DNA from: Spirochaetales bacterium
Lineage (GTDB): Bacteria > Spirochaetota > Spirochaetia > SZUA-6 > RPPD01
DNA length: 53,312 nt
Direction of reading: 5' to 3'
NCBI GenBank assembly: GCA_016929065.1
Contig: JAFGJO010000029.1
Location: forward strand, 1-53,312
Shown piece by piece: positions 43,653-53,251 of the stretch (its first letter is position 1; each line of letters starts with the position of its first letter). The notes beneath the pieces are model-generated. The model saw only the letters and a program-made list of their open reading frames with translations, was not told where the DNA came from and made no database searches. The translations under genes and the position numbers were made by a program.

Positions 43653-44843
43653 TTAAAAAACCATCCACTCCCTGGAGCATTCGGTAAGACATCTTGCCCC
43701 GGAATCCGTCACCAGAAAGGTATCTTCAATCCCGACGACTCCCACACCGGGGATTGCGACCTTCGGTTCCACGGCGATCGTCATATTGGCCTGGAGGAGC
43801 TGTTCATTCTTCGGCGCCAGATAGGGAGGCTCGTCAAGCTGAAGTCCCACCCCGTGTCCCACGAACCGGACCTTCTCTGAACCAGTTCCCATAAAGATAT
43901 CTGCGAACCCGAGGTCGGCTGCATAATTTTCAGACAGTTCATATATTTCCTGCCACGGAGTACCGGGGAACAGGTTTTTGATTATCGCATCCTCGATTTC
44001 ACACATCGCGTGATACGCTGACAGCACTTCATTTGACACGGTTCCCCGGCTGGCCATCCGTGTCATATCCATATGATACCCGTTCAGGATAAACGCGTAA
44101 TCCATAATGACCGGAACATTCTCTTCTATAATATCCCGGCTTGCGCCGAACGGCATGGAAAGAGACACTCCCCTGCCCGAGCAAATCCCGTCGAACTTGC
44201 TGCCAGTCAGGCTGTTTTTCCCCGCAGAGCAGACACCATAAGCAATGGGAAGGCCTTCCTGTTTTGTATTGATGACTTCATTACCATGCAGCCTGAAATA
44301 TTCCTCTAATTTCAGGCTTAATTCCAACTCTGACATTCCCGGCTGAAAATTCTTTTTCGCGATGCCGGGAAACCCTGCGATAATTTTTCCCGCTTCTGCC
44401 TGTATGCTGATTTCCGCATTTGATTTGCACATTCGAAGGTATTTCAGATCCATGGAAATATCGACCGGCTTCCCGCCGTCAAAAAACCCCATTATGCGTG
44501 TCACCGTCGCAAAGGACGAAGCTTCAAAATTAAAACCGATGTGTTCCGGTGTTCCTCCGGGAGACGCGAAAATCCTTGTCAGATCCCTGCTGTTGGAAAA
44601 TTCCTCGAGAGGGATATGAAACACCTGGAGACGTATCTGTCCTGAAGCTTTCCGGGCCAGCAGAAACGGATCTTTTTTTAACGGGACAACCAGGTAAAGC
44701 GGAAGAACAGAGCCGGTGTAATAGAAGAGATCGACTGCAGCATTCAACACCGCCAGATCTATCTGCCGTTCTTTTAACACCGCCCGGAGCTTCCCCAGCC
44801 GTTCCCGGAATTCCTGTTCGGTAAAATTTGCAGATTCAGCCAT
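43653..44843 (-). CDS. M24-family metallopeptidase (Xaa-Pro aminopeptidase-like)
   Basis: 396 residues: a creatinase-type N-terminal domain (about 10-145) and an M24 pita-bread domain (about 155-390). Metal-ligand positions are visible: Asp in MDYAFI, Asp in YHMDMTRM, His in RFVGHGVGLQLDEPP, Glu in AVEPKV and Glu in GIEDTFLV, i.e. the D, D, H, E, E set. The family removes N-terminal residues before proline (Xaa-Pro) or hydrolyses related amides. No signal peptide. Some M24 proteins lack activity, but no ligand is missing here. It is transcribed toward the SLATT-like gene, from which it is separate. Confidence 0.9.
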   Translation of the reverse strand: MAESANFTEQEFRERLGKLRAVLKERQIDLAVLNAAVDLFYYTGSVLPLYLVVPLKKDPFLLARKASGQIRLQVFHIPLEEFSNSRDLTRIFASPGGTPEHIGFNFEASSFATVTRIMGFFDGGKPVDISMDLKYLRMCKSNAEISIQAEAGKIIAGFPGIAKKNFQPGMSELELSLKLEEYFRLHGNEVINTKQEGLPIAYGVCSAGKNSLTGSKFDGICSGRGVSLSMPFGASRDIIEENVPVIMDYAFILNGYHMDMTRMASRGTVSNEVLSAYHAMCEIEDAIIKNLFPGTPWQEIYELSENYAADLGFADIFMGTGSEKVRFVGHGVGLQLDEPPYLAPKNEQLLQANMTIAVEPKVAIPGVGVVGIEDTFLVTDSGARCLTECSREWMVF

Positions 44844-44881
44844 GCATCATGATAGTAAAAGTTGCAGTTCGCGGCAAGCTC

Positions 44882-45019
44882 TTAAAAGATAAATTTGCTC
44901 CGGCTCACCTTTGTATTTCTGCCTAAAACAAGAAATGAATATGTCCGGCCCATCCCGCCCCTCTTTACAGTGAAGAAATCTCCCGCAATACCGCCGGCAA
45001 TAACGGCTGCATTTTCCAT
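44882..45019 (-). CDS. Doubtful 45-residue ORF, possible gene remnant
   Basis: ATG 45017-45019 opens MENAAVIAGGIAGDFFTVKR and then RTYSFLVLGRNTKVS to a stop at 44882. The frame continues upstream without a stop (LSAAAHMENAAV) to a TAA inside the previous gene's end. Composition looks protein-like, but there is no ribosome site and I recognise no family. It may be the tail of a decayed gene between the M24 and zinc-ribbon genes. Confidence 0.25.
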   Translation of the reverse strand: MENAAVIAGGIAGDFFTVKRGGMGRTYSFLVLGRNTKVSRSKFIF

Positions 45020-45062
45020 ATGAGCAGCTGCTGAAAGTCCCCGGGCTTTTTCCCTTGTCTTT

Positions 45063-45434
45063 TCAAATATCTTTTTCAGTTTTTAAAGAATCACACGTTT
45101 CACATTTTTTTGAATCATAATATATAATTTGATCGAATGATAATAGTTTGCCGCATTTTTCACATCTGATTTTTGTAAAGGGAAACAAATGTTTTCTGAA
45201 AATAACAAAAATCGGGATAATAATGACAAAATAAAGTATCAAATAAAGGTCTTGTATGGTATATGCGGCCAATGCCAGGGCATAAATATACAATAGAAAA
45301 ACTGCTGCTGACAAATACAACATTCCCTTTCTTTTTGCGTGTGATACCCCCCGCTTGCTTCGCATAAGAAATGTAAAAAAAATAAAAGCAAGAAAAACAT
45401 AAAAGAAATAATCAGAAATAAAATGAGAAATCAT
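45063..45434 (-). CDS. Small membrane protein with a C-terminal zinc ribbon
   Basis: 123 residues. Three or four hydrophobic segments (FISDYFFYVFLAFIFFTF; MLYLSAAVFLLYIYALA; YLILYFVIIIPIFVIF) precede a cytoplasmic tail with two CxxC pairs, CEKCGK and CETC, 17-18 residues apart, a zinc-ribbon pattern. ATG 45434 overlaps the preceding gene's stop as ATGA, and GGAG lies 5 bases upstream, so it is translationally coupled to it. An upstream frame to 45485 is unsupported. Function unknown; a membrane-tethered metal- or nucleic-acid-binding role is inference only. Confidence 0.7.
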   Translation of the reverse strand: MISHFISDYFFYVFLAFIFFTFLMRSKRGVSHAKRKGMLYLSAAVFLLYIYALALAAYTIQDLYLILYFVIIIPIFVIFRKHLFPFTKIRCEKCGKLLSFDQIIYYDSKKCETCDSLKTEKDI

Positions 45435-45904
45435 TTGCTCTCCAATGGTCCGGCTTTTCGGCATTCCCTGTGATACGCAGAGCACAGGGACAACAAGTTT
45501 TCAGCAGGGGCAAATCTGATAAGAATCGTTTCACCGCCTTGTTTATACCCGACTGTCAGGTGCTGTGGAAGCAGGCCAAAAAATAATGCGAGCCGCTTTC
45601 CGAATTGTATCCTGAATTTATTCTTCTGTCCGGGATAACACGATACATCGGTGATATATTCATTTTTCAGGCAGAAAGAAACAGGGGTAAAGTTATTTTT
45701 TACCCTGAAAACCTTATCCAGCCAGTGATCCTGCTGGAAGTTTTCAAAATAGATACCATTTTTCATGATATAAAGGAGTCCATTAATCGGCCCCTGAACC
45801 ATTGGATACCCTGTTATGTATTGCGCGGCACTTGCCTTTACCAGGGTGCTTTGATATTTTTTTTCCTTTTCACGCCAGAAGCTTTCAATTTCCTGTTCAT
45901 TCAT
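45431..45904 (-). CDS. Unknown soluble protein, first gene of a two-gene operon
   Basis: 157 residues; helical N-terminus (NEQEIESFWREKEKKYQ), then a strand-rich body (GLLYIMKNGIYFENF; TPVSFCLKNEYITDVSCYPG) that resembles PH/GRAM-type barrels. I do not assign a family. The ATG lies 19 bases after the base of a strong terminator of the upstream operon, with only a weak GTGGG as ribosome site. It overlaps the zinc-ribbon gene by 4 bases. Confidence 0.65.
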   Translation of the reverse strand: MNEQEIESFWREKEKKYQSTLVKASAAQYITGYPMVQGPINGLLYIMKNGIYFENFQQDHWLDKVFRVKNNFTPVSFCLKNEYITDVSCYPGQKNKFRIQFGKRLALFFGLLPQHLTVGYKQGGETILIRFAPAENLLSLCSAYHRECRKAGPLESK

Positions 45905-45914
45905 ATCCCACTTT

Positions 45915-45970
45915 TAATAATAAAAACGTCCTTGTCAACCCTGATAAAAAAAGATCAACAAGGACGTTTT
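45915..45970 (-). terminator. Intrinsic terminator of the gguB transcript
   Basis: Perfect 13-bp stem AAAACGTCCTTGT / ACAAGGACGTTTT (45923-45935 and 45958-45970), with an inner TTGATC-rich loop. On the minus strand it is followed by TTTTTATTATT. It closes the sugar-transport operon 56 bases after its last stop codon. Confidence 0.9.
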
Positions 45971-46025
45971 GGAACACAAAAGCATTCCTTAATATTCAGA
46001 CTGCGATGTATCTGTCTCTTTTCTG

Positions 46026-47252
46026 TTACGCACCCTGTTTGTTCTTGGACAGAACATCAAACGCGACAGCACCCAAAAGCACAAGCCCCTTGACCACAGC
46101 CTGCACGAAAATATTGATACCCATGATCGACATACCCTGGTTGAGGATACCCATGATTAACCCGCCGATAATCGCGCCGACAACCGTACCAACGCCTCCC
46201 TTGGCAGAAGCACCGCCGATAAAGCACGCGGCAATCGCATCAAGTTCGAAACCTTCTCCGGCAAGCGGTGAAAAGGCATTCAGCCGGCCTGCATATGCAA
46301 TACCCGCCACGGCCGCCATAATGCCCATATTCGCGTACACCCAGAACAAAACTTTCCTGGTTTTAATTCCGGACAGGGCAGCGGCCTTCTCATTCCCCCC
46401 AAGAGCATAAATATGTCTTCCTGCCACAGTCTTTGTGGTGAGGAATGCGTAAATAAGAACCAGACCGGTAAGGAGTATTAGTACATTCGGCAGGCCGTTG
46501 GAAGCCGAAAGCCATACGGTGAACAGATTGATGGCCAAAAAAAGGGCGCCTGTTTTAACAGCGAAAAAGCCGAATGATTCAATCGAAAAATTATACTTTT
46601 TCTTGTTTTGCCTGCTTATAAACATACCGAGCACAAGAACCGCTGCTGCAAGAAAACCAATTACAATGGTGGTGAAATGGAGAAACGGCCGCTGTTCTAT
46701 GTTAATGCCGAAGAGAGCGTTAATAATATTCGGGATCTGCACCGGGATGAGATCAGGAAGCGAATCGGAACCGATGGTAATGTAGAGTTCCGGAGAGCCT
46801 ATGGTCTCGCCGTTCAGGATAAGGTTGTTCAATCCCCTGAATATCAGCATACCGGCCAGTGTTGCGATAAACATGGGTATCCTGACATACGCGATTAAAA
46901 ATCCATGCCAGGCTCCGGCGAGCAGTCCCATCCCCAGTCCCAGAAAAACCGCGATGAGAGGCGGGATGCCCAATGTAACGCTGAACAGGGCTGACGAGGC
47001 GCTTACAAATGCCACTACCGAACCGACAGAGAGATCGATATTCCCGCCGGAGAGGATACATAAAATCATTCCGGTAGCCAAAATAAGGATATAGCTGTTC
47101 TGGAAAATGAGATTGTAGAGATTGTCCGGCCGCAGAAGTGTCCCGCCGGTTGTTATTCCGAAGATGATGACAATCGTGATCAGGGCAATCAGAATTGCAT
47201 ATTGTCTCATGTTCTGTTTGAATAATCCTGTTATACTTTCGTTCCGGTTCAT
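46026..47252 (-). CDS. gguB: Monosaccharide ABC transporter permease (GguB/MmsB-like)
   Basis: 408 residues, about ten helices, with the permease signature ILATGMILCILSGGNIDLSVGS and GASAKGGVGTVVGAIIGGLIMG. Length and sequence fit the ChvE-associated GguB permease class more than shorter RbsC types. ATG 47252 is chosen: GAGGAA lies about eight bases upstream; a GTG at 47267 is the alternative. It forms the membrane channel for GguA and the ChvE-like binding protein encoded upstream; the expected cargo is xylose, arabinose, glucose or galactose. Last gene of the operon. Confidence 0.88.
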   Translation of the reverse strand: MNRNESITGLFKQNMRQYAILIALITIVIIFGITTGGTLLRPDNLYNLIFQNSYILILATGMILCILSGGNIDLSVGSVVAFVSASSALFSVTLGIPPLIAVFLGLGMGLLAGAWHGFLIAYVRIPMFIATLAGMLIFRGLNNLILNGETIGSPELYITIGSDSLPDLIPVQIPNIINALFGINIEQRPFLHFTTIVIGFLAAAVLVLGMFISRQNKKKYNFSIESFGFFAVKTGALFLAINLFTVWLSASNGLPNVLILLTGLVLIYAFLTTKTVAGRHIYALGGNEKAAALSGIKTRKVLFWVYANMGIMAAVAGIAYAGRLNAFSPLAGEGFELDAIAACFIGGASAKGGVGTVVGAIIGGLIMGILNQGMSIMGINIFVQAVVKGLVLLGAVAFDVLSKNKQGA

Positions 47253-47315
47253 CCGTCTGTTCCTCACATTTCCGTTAAAATAGTGCTGTTTTTACACACC
47301 CCATATTTTTTAAAA

Positions 47316-48860
47316 TTAGTTTTTTCTGCCGGTTGCGCTTTGTATTATGCATGTCATTATTTTTTCAGGGGTCGCCTCATCCTGCATCATTTCTCCGACA
47401 ATCCGGCCCTCATTCATGACATAAATCCGGTCACAAATCCCGAGAATTTCGGGAAGTTCAGAAGAGATGAAAAGAACGCATTTGCCCTCTTCGGCCAGTT
47501 TGTTGATAATCGTATATATCTCGTATTTCGCACCCACATCAATACCCCTTGTGGGCTCGTCAAGGAGCAATACATCGGGATCGGAAAAGAGCCATTTAGC
47601 GATACAGACTTTCTGCTGATTCCCGCCGGAGAGATTGTCGACCTTTTGGAGAATTCCGGAAGATTTTACATTCAGTTTTTCCCGGTATTCTGTGGCAACA
47701 ATAATTTCTTTACTTGAATCAAGAACATTCCATTTGCTTATTTTTTCCAGGCCGGAAAGCGTAATATTTGTCTTGATATCGTTCATCATGATAAGTCCCG
47801 CGTTCTTTCGGTCTTCCGTGAGATACGCCAATCCGCCGTGAATGGCGTCACCCACATCATGAAAGGCCTGCTCTTTCCCGTCCTTGATGATCGTCCCGCT
47901 TATTTTTTTTCCATACGCATGTCCGAAAACACTCATGGCAAACTCGGTTCTCCCGGCCCCCATCAATCCGGAAATGCCCACGATCTCACCCTTTCGTACA
48001 TTGATACTGACATTATCGACGACCTTTCGGTCATCATCCAGGGGATGGTACACGGTCCAATTCCTGACCTCAAAACCGACGTTTCCGATCTTCGGAGTTC
48101 TTTTCGGAAAACGGTCGACAATATCCCGGCCAACCATGCTTTTAATGATCGCATCTTCCGAAATGGAATCTTTTCCCTTGACGAGGGTTTGAACAGTCAT
48201 CCCGTCCCGCAGAACAGTGATTTTATGCGAGATATCAGTCAACTCATGCAGTTTGTGGGAAATTATGATGCAGGTAATCCCCCGGTTCTTGTTCAGATCG
48301 ACCAGCAGCTTCAGGAGGTTTTTCGAATCCTCATCATTCAATGCGGCAGTGGGTTCATCGAGAATCAAAAGCTGGCAGTCCTTGACAAGAGCTTTGGCGA
48401 TTTCTGTGAGCTGCTGATGCCCGACCCCGATGTCCTTGACAAGGGTGTTATGACTGAGGTTCAGCCCGATTTGTTCCATCAATTGCTTGGCCTTGTCATT
48501 TGTTTCATGCCAATTAATAATCCCGAACGTTTGTCTTTCATTGCCAAGAAAAATGTTTTCCGCAATGGTCATGAAGGGAGAAAGAGCCAGTTCCTGATGA
48601 ATAATGGCAATTCCTGTATGCTCTGAATCCTTGATATTTTTAAATTTGCATATTTTATTATTAAAGAGAATATCACCCTCATACGAGCCAAAAGGATAAA
48701 CGCCGCTGAGTACATTCATCAATGTGGATTTCCCCGCGCCGTTTTCCCCCACCAGTGCGTGAATCTGTCCTTTTTCCACTTCCAGATTGACATTGTCCAG
48801 TGCTTTCACCCCGGGAAATGTTTTGGTGATGTTTTTCATTGATAAAATGTTTTTTGACAT
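47316..48860 (-). CDS. gguA: Monosaccharide ABC transporter ATPase (GguA/MmsA-like)
   Basis: 514 residues, two fused ABC domains. N-terminal Walker [10 protein letters not shown], signature [17 protein letters not shown] (degenerate LSGGQ), Walker [13 protein letters not shown]-terminal domain: GLMGAGRTE in place of a full Walker A (typical of MglA/XylG half), [16 protein letters not shown] and [14 protein letters not shown]. This is the standard sugar ABC ATPase of the XylG/GguA/MglA group. AAGGA lies just before the ATG. A strong hairpin precedes the gene at 48881. Confidence 0.92.
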   Translation of the reverse strand: MSKNILSMKNITKTFPGVKALDNVNLEVEKGQIHALVGENGAGKSTLMNVLSGVYPFGSYEGDILFNNKICKFKNIKDSEHTGIAIIHQELALSPFMTIAENIFLGNERQTFGIINWHETNDKAKQLMEQIGLNLSHNTLVKDIGVGHQQLTEIAKALVKDCQLLILDEPTAALNDEDSKNLLKLLVDLNKNRGITCIIISHKLHELTDISHKITVLRDGMTVQTLVKGKDSISEDAIIKSMVGRDIVDRFPKRTPKIGNVGFEVRNWTVYHPLDDDRKVVDNVSINVRKGEIVGISGLMGAGRTEFAMSVFGHAYGKKISGTIIKDGKEQAFHDVGDAIHGGLAYLTEDRKNAGLIMMNDIKTNITLSGLEKISKWNVLDSSKEIIVATEYREKLNVKSSGILQKVDNLSGGNQQKVCIAKWLFSDPDVLLLDEPTRGIDVGAKYEIYTIINKLAEEGKCVLFISSELPEILGICDRIYVMNEGRIVGEMMQDEATPEKIMTCIIQSATGRKN

Positions 48861-48880
48861 CTTCCTTGAATCCTCTTCTT

Positions 48881-48914
48881 AAAAAAATACTGTAGCGGCA
48901 CTTCGCCGCTACAG
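48881..48914 (-). terminator. Intra-operon hairpin between chvE and gguA
   Basis: Perfect 10-bp stem CTGTAGCGGC / GCCGCTACAG with a 5-nt loop and a minus-strand TATTTTTTT tail. Located 28 bases after the binding-protein stop and 20 before gguA; it probably reduces downstream transcription so the binding protein is made in excess. Confidence 0.85.
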
Positions 48915-48942
48915 ATAATCTTTTTATGAAACCAACCTTTTA

Positions 48943-50022
48943 CTACTTAAGATCTGCTTCTGTGTAATAACCAGTATCGATAAGCAGTTTTTTGTAGTTG
49001 TCTTTATCAGCGAACACCGGTTCACAAAGATAGGAAGGAACAATCTTGACATCATTGTTGTAGCTCTTTGTATCATTCACCGTGACTGTTTTTCCGCTCA
49101 TGATCTCTCCAACCATGGTAACGGTTCTTTCGGCCAGAGTCCGTGTGTCCTTGAATATGGACATGGACTGCTCACCGGCGAGCATCATTTTCACGTTAAT
49201 CTTGTCACAGTCCTGGCCGGTGAGTACCGGAAAGGGTTTCGCGGCAGTGCCGTAACCGGCGGCCTTCAGAGAAGCAACGATTCCCTGTGCGAGACTGTCA
49301 TTGGGTGACAACACAACATCGACCTTCTTGCCGGAATAGAACCCGACCAGCAGGTTGTCCATTCTTGCCTGTGCGGTTTCTGCTTTCCAGGACTGAATGG
49401 CGATCTGTTTCATGTCAGACTGTTTGGAATTGATGACCAGTTTACCGGAATCGATATACGGCTTCAATTGATCCATTGCACCCTGGTTAAACAGGAACGC
49501 GTTATTGTCATCCGGAGATCCGCCGAACACTTCCAGGTTGTACGGGCCCTTCCCGTCTTTTAATCCCAATTTGTTGACAATGTAGTCGCCCTGGATTTTC
49601 CCGACAAGGTAATTGTCGAAGGTGGCATAGTAATCAACATTCGCTGTCCCCTTGATAAGACGGTCATATGCAATAACCTTGATACCGGCTGCACCTGCTT
49701 TCTCCAGCACACCCTTCAATGCAGTTCCGTCGATGGAAGCGATCACAAGAACTTTACAGCCTTTGGTGATCATGTTTTCCAGCTGCGATACCTGAGTCGC
49801 CACCTGGTTGTTTGCGTACTGCAGATCAACCTGATAACCGGCAGCTTCCAGTTTATCTTTCAGATAGGCACCATCCTGGTTCCATCTCTGAAGCGATTGT
49901 GTGGGCATTGCCACTCCAACCATTTGACCTCCGGATCCAGCTGGACATCCCAGCATGAATACTGAAAGTACCAGCCCCAAAACCATGAATCCGGGGAATG
50001 TTTTTTTCAGAATTTCAGACAT
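48943..50022 (-). CDS. chvE: ChvE-like sugar-binding lipoprotein
   Basis: 359 residues; lipobox VFMLGC, so a lipid-anchored binding protein. The family pattern is strong: VGVAMPTQSLQRWNQDGAYL, GCKVLVIASIDGTALKG, YDRLIKGTANVDYYATFDN, FGGSPDDNNAFLFNQGAM, DVVLSPNDSLAQGI, VKIVPSYLCEPV, GYYTEADLK. ChvE-type proteins bind xylose, glucose, galactose and arabinose. Being next to xylose isomerase and kinase genes suggests xylose as a main cargo. ATG 50022 is chosen because AAGGAGG is five bases upstream; an in-frame start at 50049 is not supported. XylF is a near relative and cannot be excluded. Confidence 0.92.
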   Translation of the reverse strand: MSEILKKTFPGFMVLGLVLSVFMLGCPAGSGGQMVGVAMPTQSLQRWNQDGAYLKDKLEAAGYQVDLQYANNQVATQVSQLENMITKGCKVLVIASIDGTALKGVLEKAGAAGIKVIAYDRLIKGTANVDYYATFDNYLVGKIQGDYIVNKLGLKDGKGPYNLEVFGGSPDDNNAFLFNQGAMDQLKPYIDSGKLVINSKQSDMKQIAIQSWKAETAQARMDNLLVGFYSGKKVDVVLSPNDSLAQGIVASLKAAGYGTAAKPFPVLTGQDCDKINVKMMLAGEQSMSIFKDTRTLAERTVTMVGEIMSGKTVTVNDTKSYNNDVKIVPSYLCEPVFADKDNYKKLLIDTGYYTEADLK

Positions 50023-50182
50023 TTCGTCCTCCTTTTGTTTTTTTTTCAATTTATGAAATTTTACTTCTTTTCAGATTCCATTGCAAGAAGAATTCCTGAA
50101 ATATATCTATGAATAGAAAAAACGGTCAATGCCGGGTACAAACATTTTCACACATCTGAAATGTATGAATCATAACGGCATT

Positions 50183-50217
50183 TAAAACTGCAAGCCGCCG
50201 ATATCAAGACGGCCTGC
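50183..50217 (-). terminator. Terminator-like hairpin after xylA
   Basis: A 10-bp stem with two wobble pairs (GCAGGCCGTC / GGCGGCTTGC on the minus strand) and an 8-nt loop, followed by TTTTAAA, 20 bases past the xylA stop. The 213 bp between xylA and chvE therefore likely hold a terminator and possibly a separate chvE promoter. Confidence 0.7.
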
Positions 50218-50235
50218 GTATACGAAATGCAATTA

Positions 50236-51564
50236 TCAGCAAAAAAGATATTGATTAATAATGTTTTCAATAAGTTCCTGCCTGCCGCTGGTGTTGTTTA
50301 TTTCTGCACCAAGTGCATAATCACGCAGATCGGAAAGCGAAAGTTTCCCTCCGGCAAAGTCTTTTCCCTTTCCGGCAGTAAACGATTCATAGCGCTTTTT
50401 CAGAATGTTTGTGAATATCCCGTCTTCCCTGAGCCGTGCTGCGACCTCAAGCCCTCGTGCAAATGCATCCATGCCGCCGATATGGGCAAGGAACAGATCC
50501 TGTGGATCGGTTGAATTCCTCCGGATTTTTGCGTCAAAATTGAGCCCGCCCGGAGCTATCCCGCCTTTGTCCAAAACAATCAGCATCGCATGGGTTGTCT
50601 CGTACACGTCAGTCGGGAACTGGTCGGTGTCCCAGCCGTTCTGCGGATCACCCCGGTTGGCATCGATACTGCCCAGCATTCCCGCGTCAGCGCTTACCTG
50701 AAGGTCATGGGCAAAACTGTGCCCGGCAAGTGTTGCGTGGTTTGCCTCGATGTTCAGCTTGAAGTCATGATACAGCCCGTGTGCTTTCAGAAAGCCGATG
50801 ACCGTAGCCGCATCAGAATCATACTGGTGTTTTGACGGTTCCATTGGTTTTGGTTCGATGAGAAATGTTCCCTTGAACCCAATCTTTCGTCCGTAGTCTC
50901 TGGCCATCGCCAGGAACACTGCCATATGCTCCAATTCCTGTTTCATGTCGGTATTTAAAAGCATTGTATAGCCTTCACGGCCGCCCCAGAACACGTAATT
51001 CTCTCCGCCCAGTTCAACGTTTGATTCGAGTGCGGCCTTGATTTGCACCGCTGCCCTGGCGACAATATTGAAATCGGGATTTGTCGCAGCACCGTTCATA
51101 TAGCGGGGGTGGGAAAACACATTGGCAGTATTCCACAGAAGTTTGATGCCGGTTGCTTTCTGTCTTTCTTTCAGCAGTTTTGTGGTTGCTTTCAGGTTGT
51201 TTTCATATTCAGCAATATCGTCCGCATCCGGTGAAGCATCGATGTCATGGAAACAGTAAAAGGGCGCACCAAGTTTTGAGATGAATTCAAACGCGGCATC
51301 CGCCTTTGCTTTCGCTTTGTCCATACCGGTATACTCATCCCATTTATGGAAGATCGTTGCATTCCCGAACGGATCGCTTCCGTCGGCGCAGAAACTGTGC
51401 CAGTACGCCACGGCAAAACGAAGGTGTTCCTTCATTGATTTGCCGGCAACGATTTTATTTTCATCATAAAATTTGAATGCAAGGGGATTTTTTGAGTCTT
51501 TCCCTTCATAGGTAATTTTTTTGATACCCGGGAAATATTCTTTATCGCCAATAAATACAGACAT
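50236..51564 (-). CDS. xylA: Xylose isomerase
   Basis: 442 residues, the class II length. Family motifs: [19 protein letters not shown], the catalytic FHDIDA with H106 and D109, [37 protein letters not shown] with metal ligands, [18 protein letters not shown], and [17 protein letters not shown]. It interconverts D-xylose and D-xylulose in the cytoplasm, using two divalent metals. GAGGAGG lies six bases before the ATG. The xylulokinase gene ends 17 bases upstream of its start, so the two are co-transcribed. Confidence 0.97.
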   Translation of the reverse strand: MSVFIGDKEYFPGIKKITYEGKDSKNPLAFKFYDENKIVAGKSMKEHLRFAVAYWHSFCADGSDPFGNATIFHKWDEYTGMDKAKAKADAAFEFISKLGAPFYCFHDIDASPDADDIAEYENNLKATTKLLKERQKATGIKLLWNTANVFSHPRYMNGAATNPDFNIVARAAVQIKAALESNVELGGENYVFWGGREGYTMLLNTDMKQELEHMAVFLAMARDYGRKIGFKGTFLIEPKPMEPSKHQYDSDAATVIGFLKAHGLYHDFKLNIEANHATLAGHSFAHDLQVSADAGMLGSIDANRGDPQNGWDTDQFPTDVYETTHAMLIVLDKGGIAPGGLNFDAKIRRNSTDPQDLFLAHIGGMDAFARGLEVAARLREDGIFTNILKKRYESFTAGKGKDFAGGKLSLSDLRDYALGAEINNTSGRQELIENIINQYLFC

Positions 51565-51581
51565 TAATGACCTCCTCGATT

Positions 51582-53072
51582 TTATTTAAAAATATCAGTC
51601 AATTCATTCACATAGGATTTGTATGTTGCATAAACATCACGGTACATGACACTGTCAGAACCCGGGACTGTTGCAGTTCCCTCTTGCAGGATCACATGCT
51701 CATCGGTAATTTCCGCGATATCGACCGCTTTGCCGCGGCTGATTTCAAGTGCCCACAACGCCTGAAGTGCCGCGCCAAGGGCCGCTGCTTCCTGAAGCTC
51801 TGGCACAACCACCGGCAACTCCAGGATATCCGAAGTGATCTGCCGCCAGACACTGGAATTGGCGCCGCCGCCGATCAGCCTGATTTCTTTTGCCTGGAAT
51901 CCCAGTTTTCGAAACGATTCAAGCCCGCCCTTCAGTCCAAAGATCGCCGCTTCCATCGAAGCCCTGATCATATTGCCCCTGGTGACATTGTTCATATCCA
52001 TGCCCACAAAGCACCCTTTCCCATTCGGAAGATTCGGCGTTCGTTCGCCATTATAAAAAGGCAGATTGACAATCCCGTTGCTTCCAGCCTGAGCCTTTTT
52101 TGCAAATTCATTTATCTCTTCCAAAGACAGTTGAAAAAGATTCTGAACGAGTGTGGTGGAAACAGTGCAGTTCATTGTGCATAAAAGAGGCAGCCAGCCG
52201 CCGGTTGAAGAACAGAATGCTGCAAGGTTTCCCTCCGGATCAATAACCGGTTTTTCTGAAAACCCATACATTGTCCCCGATGTGCCAAGACTCATCGTAA
52301 TCACACCCTCAGCAACAGTCCCTGTGCCAATAGCACCCATCATATTGTCGCCTCCGCCTGATGAAACCGGAATTCCTTCGGGAATGCCGAATTGGGCTGC
52401 AGCCACTGCGGCAACAGTACCGCAGAGTTGATCAGCATTAATAAGTTGAGGAAGCGCCTTTTTTATAGTGCCGGCAGGATCTATAACGGAAAGAAGCGGA
52501 TCAGACCACTTTTTTTCCCGGATATCAAGAAGCCCTGTACCGGACGCGTCGCCGTATTCCATAACCATATTCCCGGTCAGGTAAAAATTAAGGTAATCAT
52601 GCGGCAGAAGTATTTTATTCATTTTACGGTAAACATCAGGATGATTGTCCTTCAGCCAGAATATCTTCGGCAGCGTATAACCGGGAAGAATCAAATTTCC
52701 GACTTCATCCAGAAGTTTTTTTGCTCCGCCGTATTTCTCTGTAATGGTTTTACATTGCTTTACCGTTGCGGTGTCACACCAGAGTTTCACCGGGGTGAGA
52801 ACTTTCCCCTGTTCATCAACAGGAACAAAGCCGTGCTGCTGTCCCGACACGCCGGCGGCCACGGCTGTTTTTTTAATGTCCGGAGAAATTTGATTCATGC
52901 AATGGGAAAGTGCATCGATCCACCATGACGATTCCTGCTCTCTTGTCCCGTCATCGCGGGAAACAAGATCATGCGGGGCTGAGGCCTGGGCCGTGATTTT
53001 TTTCTGTTCAAAATCATAGAAGACCACTTTGGTACTTTGTGTGCCGTTATCAATCCCGATGACTGTTTTCAC
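51582..53072 (-). CDS. xylB: Xylulokinase
   Basis: About 496 residues. FGGY-kinase ATP/sugar fold: the phosphate-binding [36 protein letters not shown]-like [38 protein letters not shown] and [15 protein letters not shown]. It phosphorylates D-xylulose to xylulose-5-phosphate, feeding the pentose phosphate pathway. GTG 53072 with AAGGA eight bases upstream fits the family start; an ATG at 53105 would add non-family residues. It is the first gene of the xylose operon, with a good promoter upstream. Confidence 0.95.
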   Translation of the reverse strand: MKTVIGIDNGTQSTKVVFYDFEQKKITAQASAPHDLVSRDDGTREQESSWWIDALSHCMNQISPDIKKTAVAAGVSGQQHGFVPVDEQGKVLTPVKLWCDTATVKQCKTITEKYGGAKKLLDEVGNLILPGYTLPKIFWLKDNHPDVYRKMNKILLPHDYLNFYLTGNMVMEYGDASGTGLLDIREKKWSDPLLSVIDPAGTIKKALPQLINADQLCGTVAAVAAAQFGIPEGIPVSSGGGDNMMGAIGTGTVAEGVITMSLGTSGTMYGFSEKPVIDPEGNLAAFCSSTGGWLPLLCTMNCTVSTTLVQNLFQLSLEEINEFAKKAQAGSNGIVNLPFYNGERTPNLPNGKGCFVGMDMNNVTRGNMIRASMEAAIFGLKGGLESFRKLGFQAKEIRLIGGGANSSVWRQITSDILELPVVVPELQEAAALGAALQALWALEISRGKAVDIAEITDEHVILQEGTATVPGSDSVMYRDVYATYKSYVNELTDIFK

Positions 53073-53110
53073 CTCAAGAATCCTTCTATAAAATAAAGTT
53101 GTCAAGATTA

Positions 53111-53139
53111 AATTATGGCTCTTTTCGGCTCACAGTCAA
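53111..53139 (-). promoter_or_regulatory. Sigma-70-type promoter of the xylose operon
   Basis: TTGACT (53134-53139) and ATAATT (53111-53116) are separated by 17 bases on the minus strand, about 40 bp before the GTG start. A second, weaker pair, TTCAAA...TATAAT with a 16-base gap, lies upstream at 53184-53211. The xylose regulator's operator was not identified. Confidence 0.55.
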
Positions 53140-53251
53140 TACCTGCCGATAGATGTTGAAAAATCCTGAAACCTGCCATCATCATTATATATTTTCTTTA
53201 AAATCTTTGAAAATAAAAAAACAATACCTATACCTCACTTTCCGAAGGTCA

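Noticed and set aside
47838-48626. 262-residue ORF on the + strand
   Set aside because: It is the antisense shadow of the strongly supported GguA ATPase gene.
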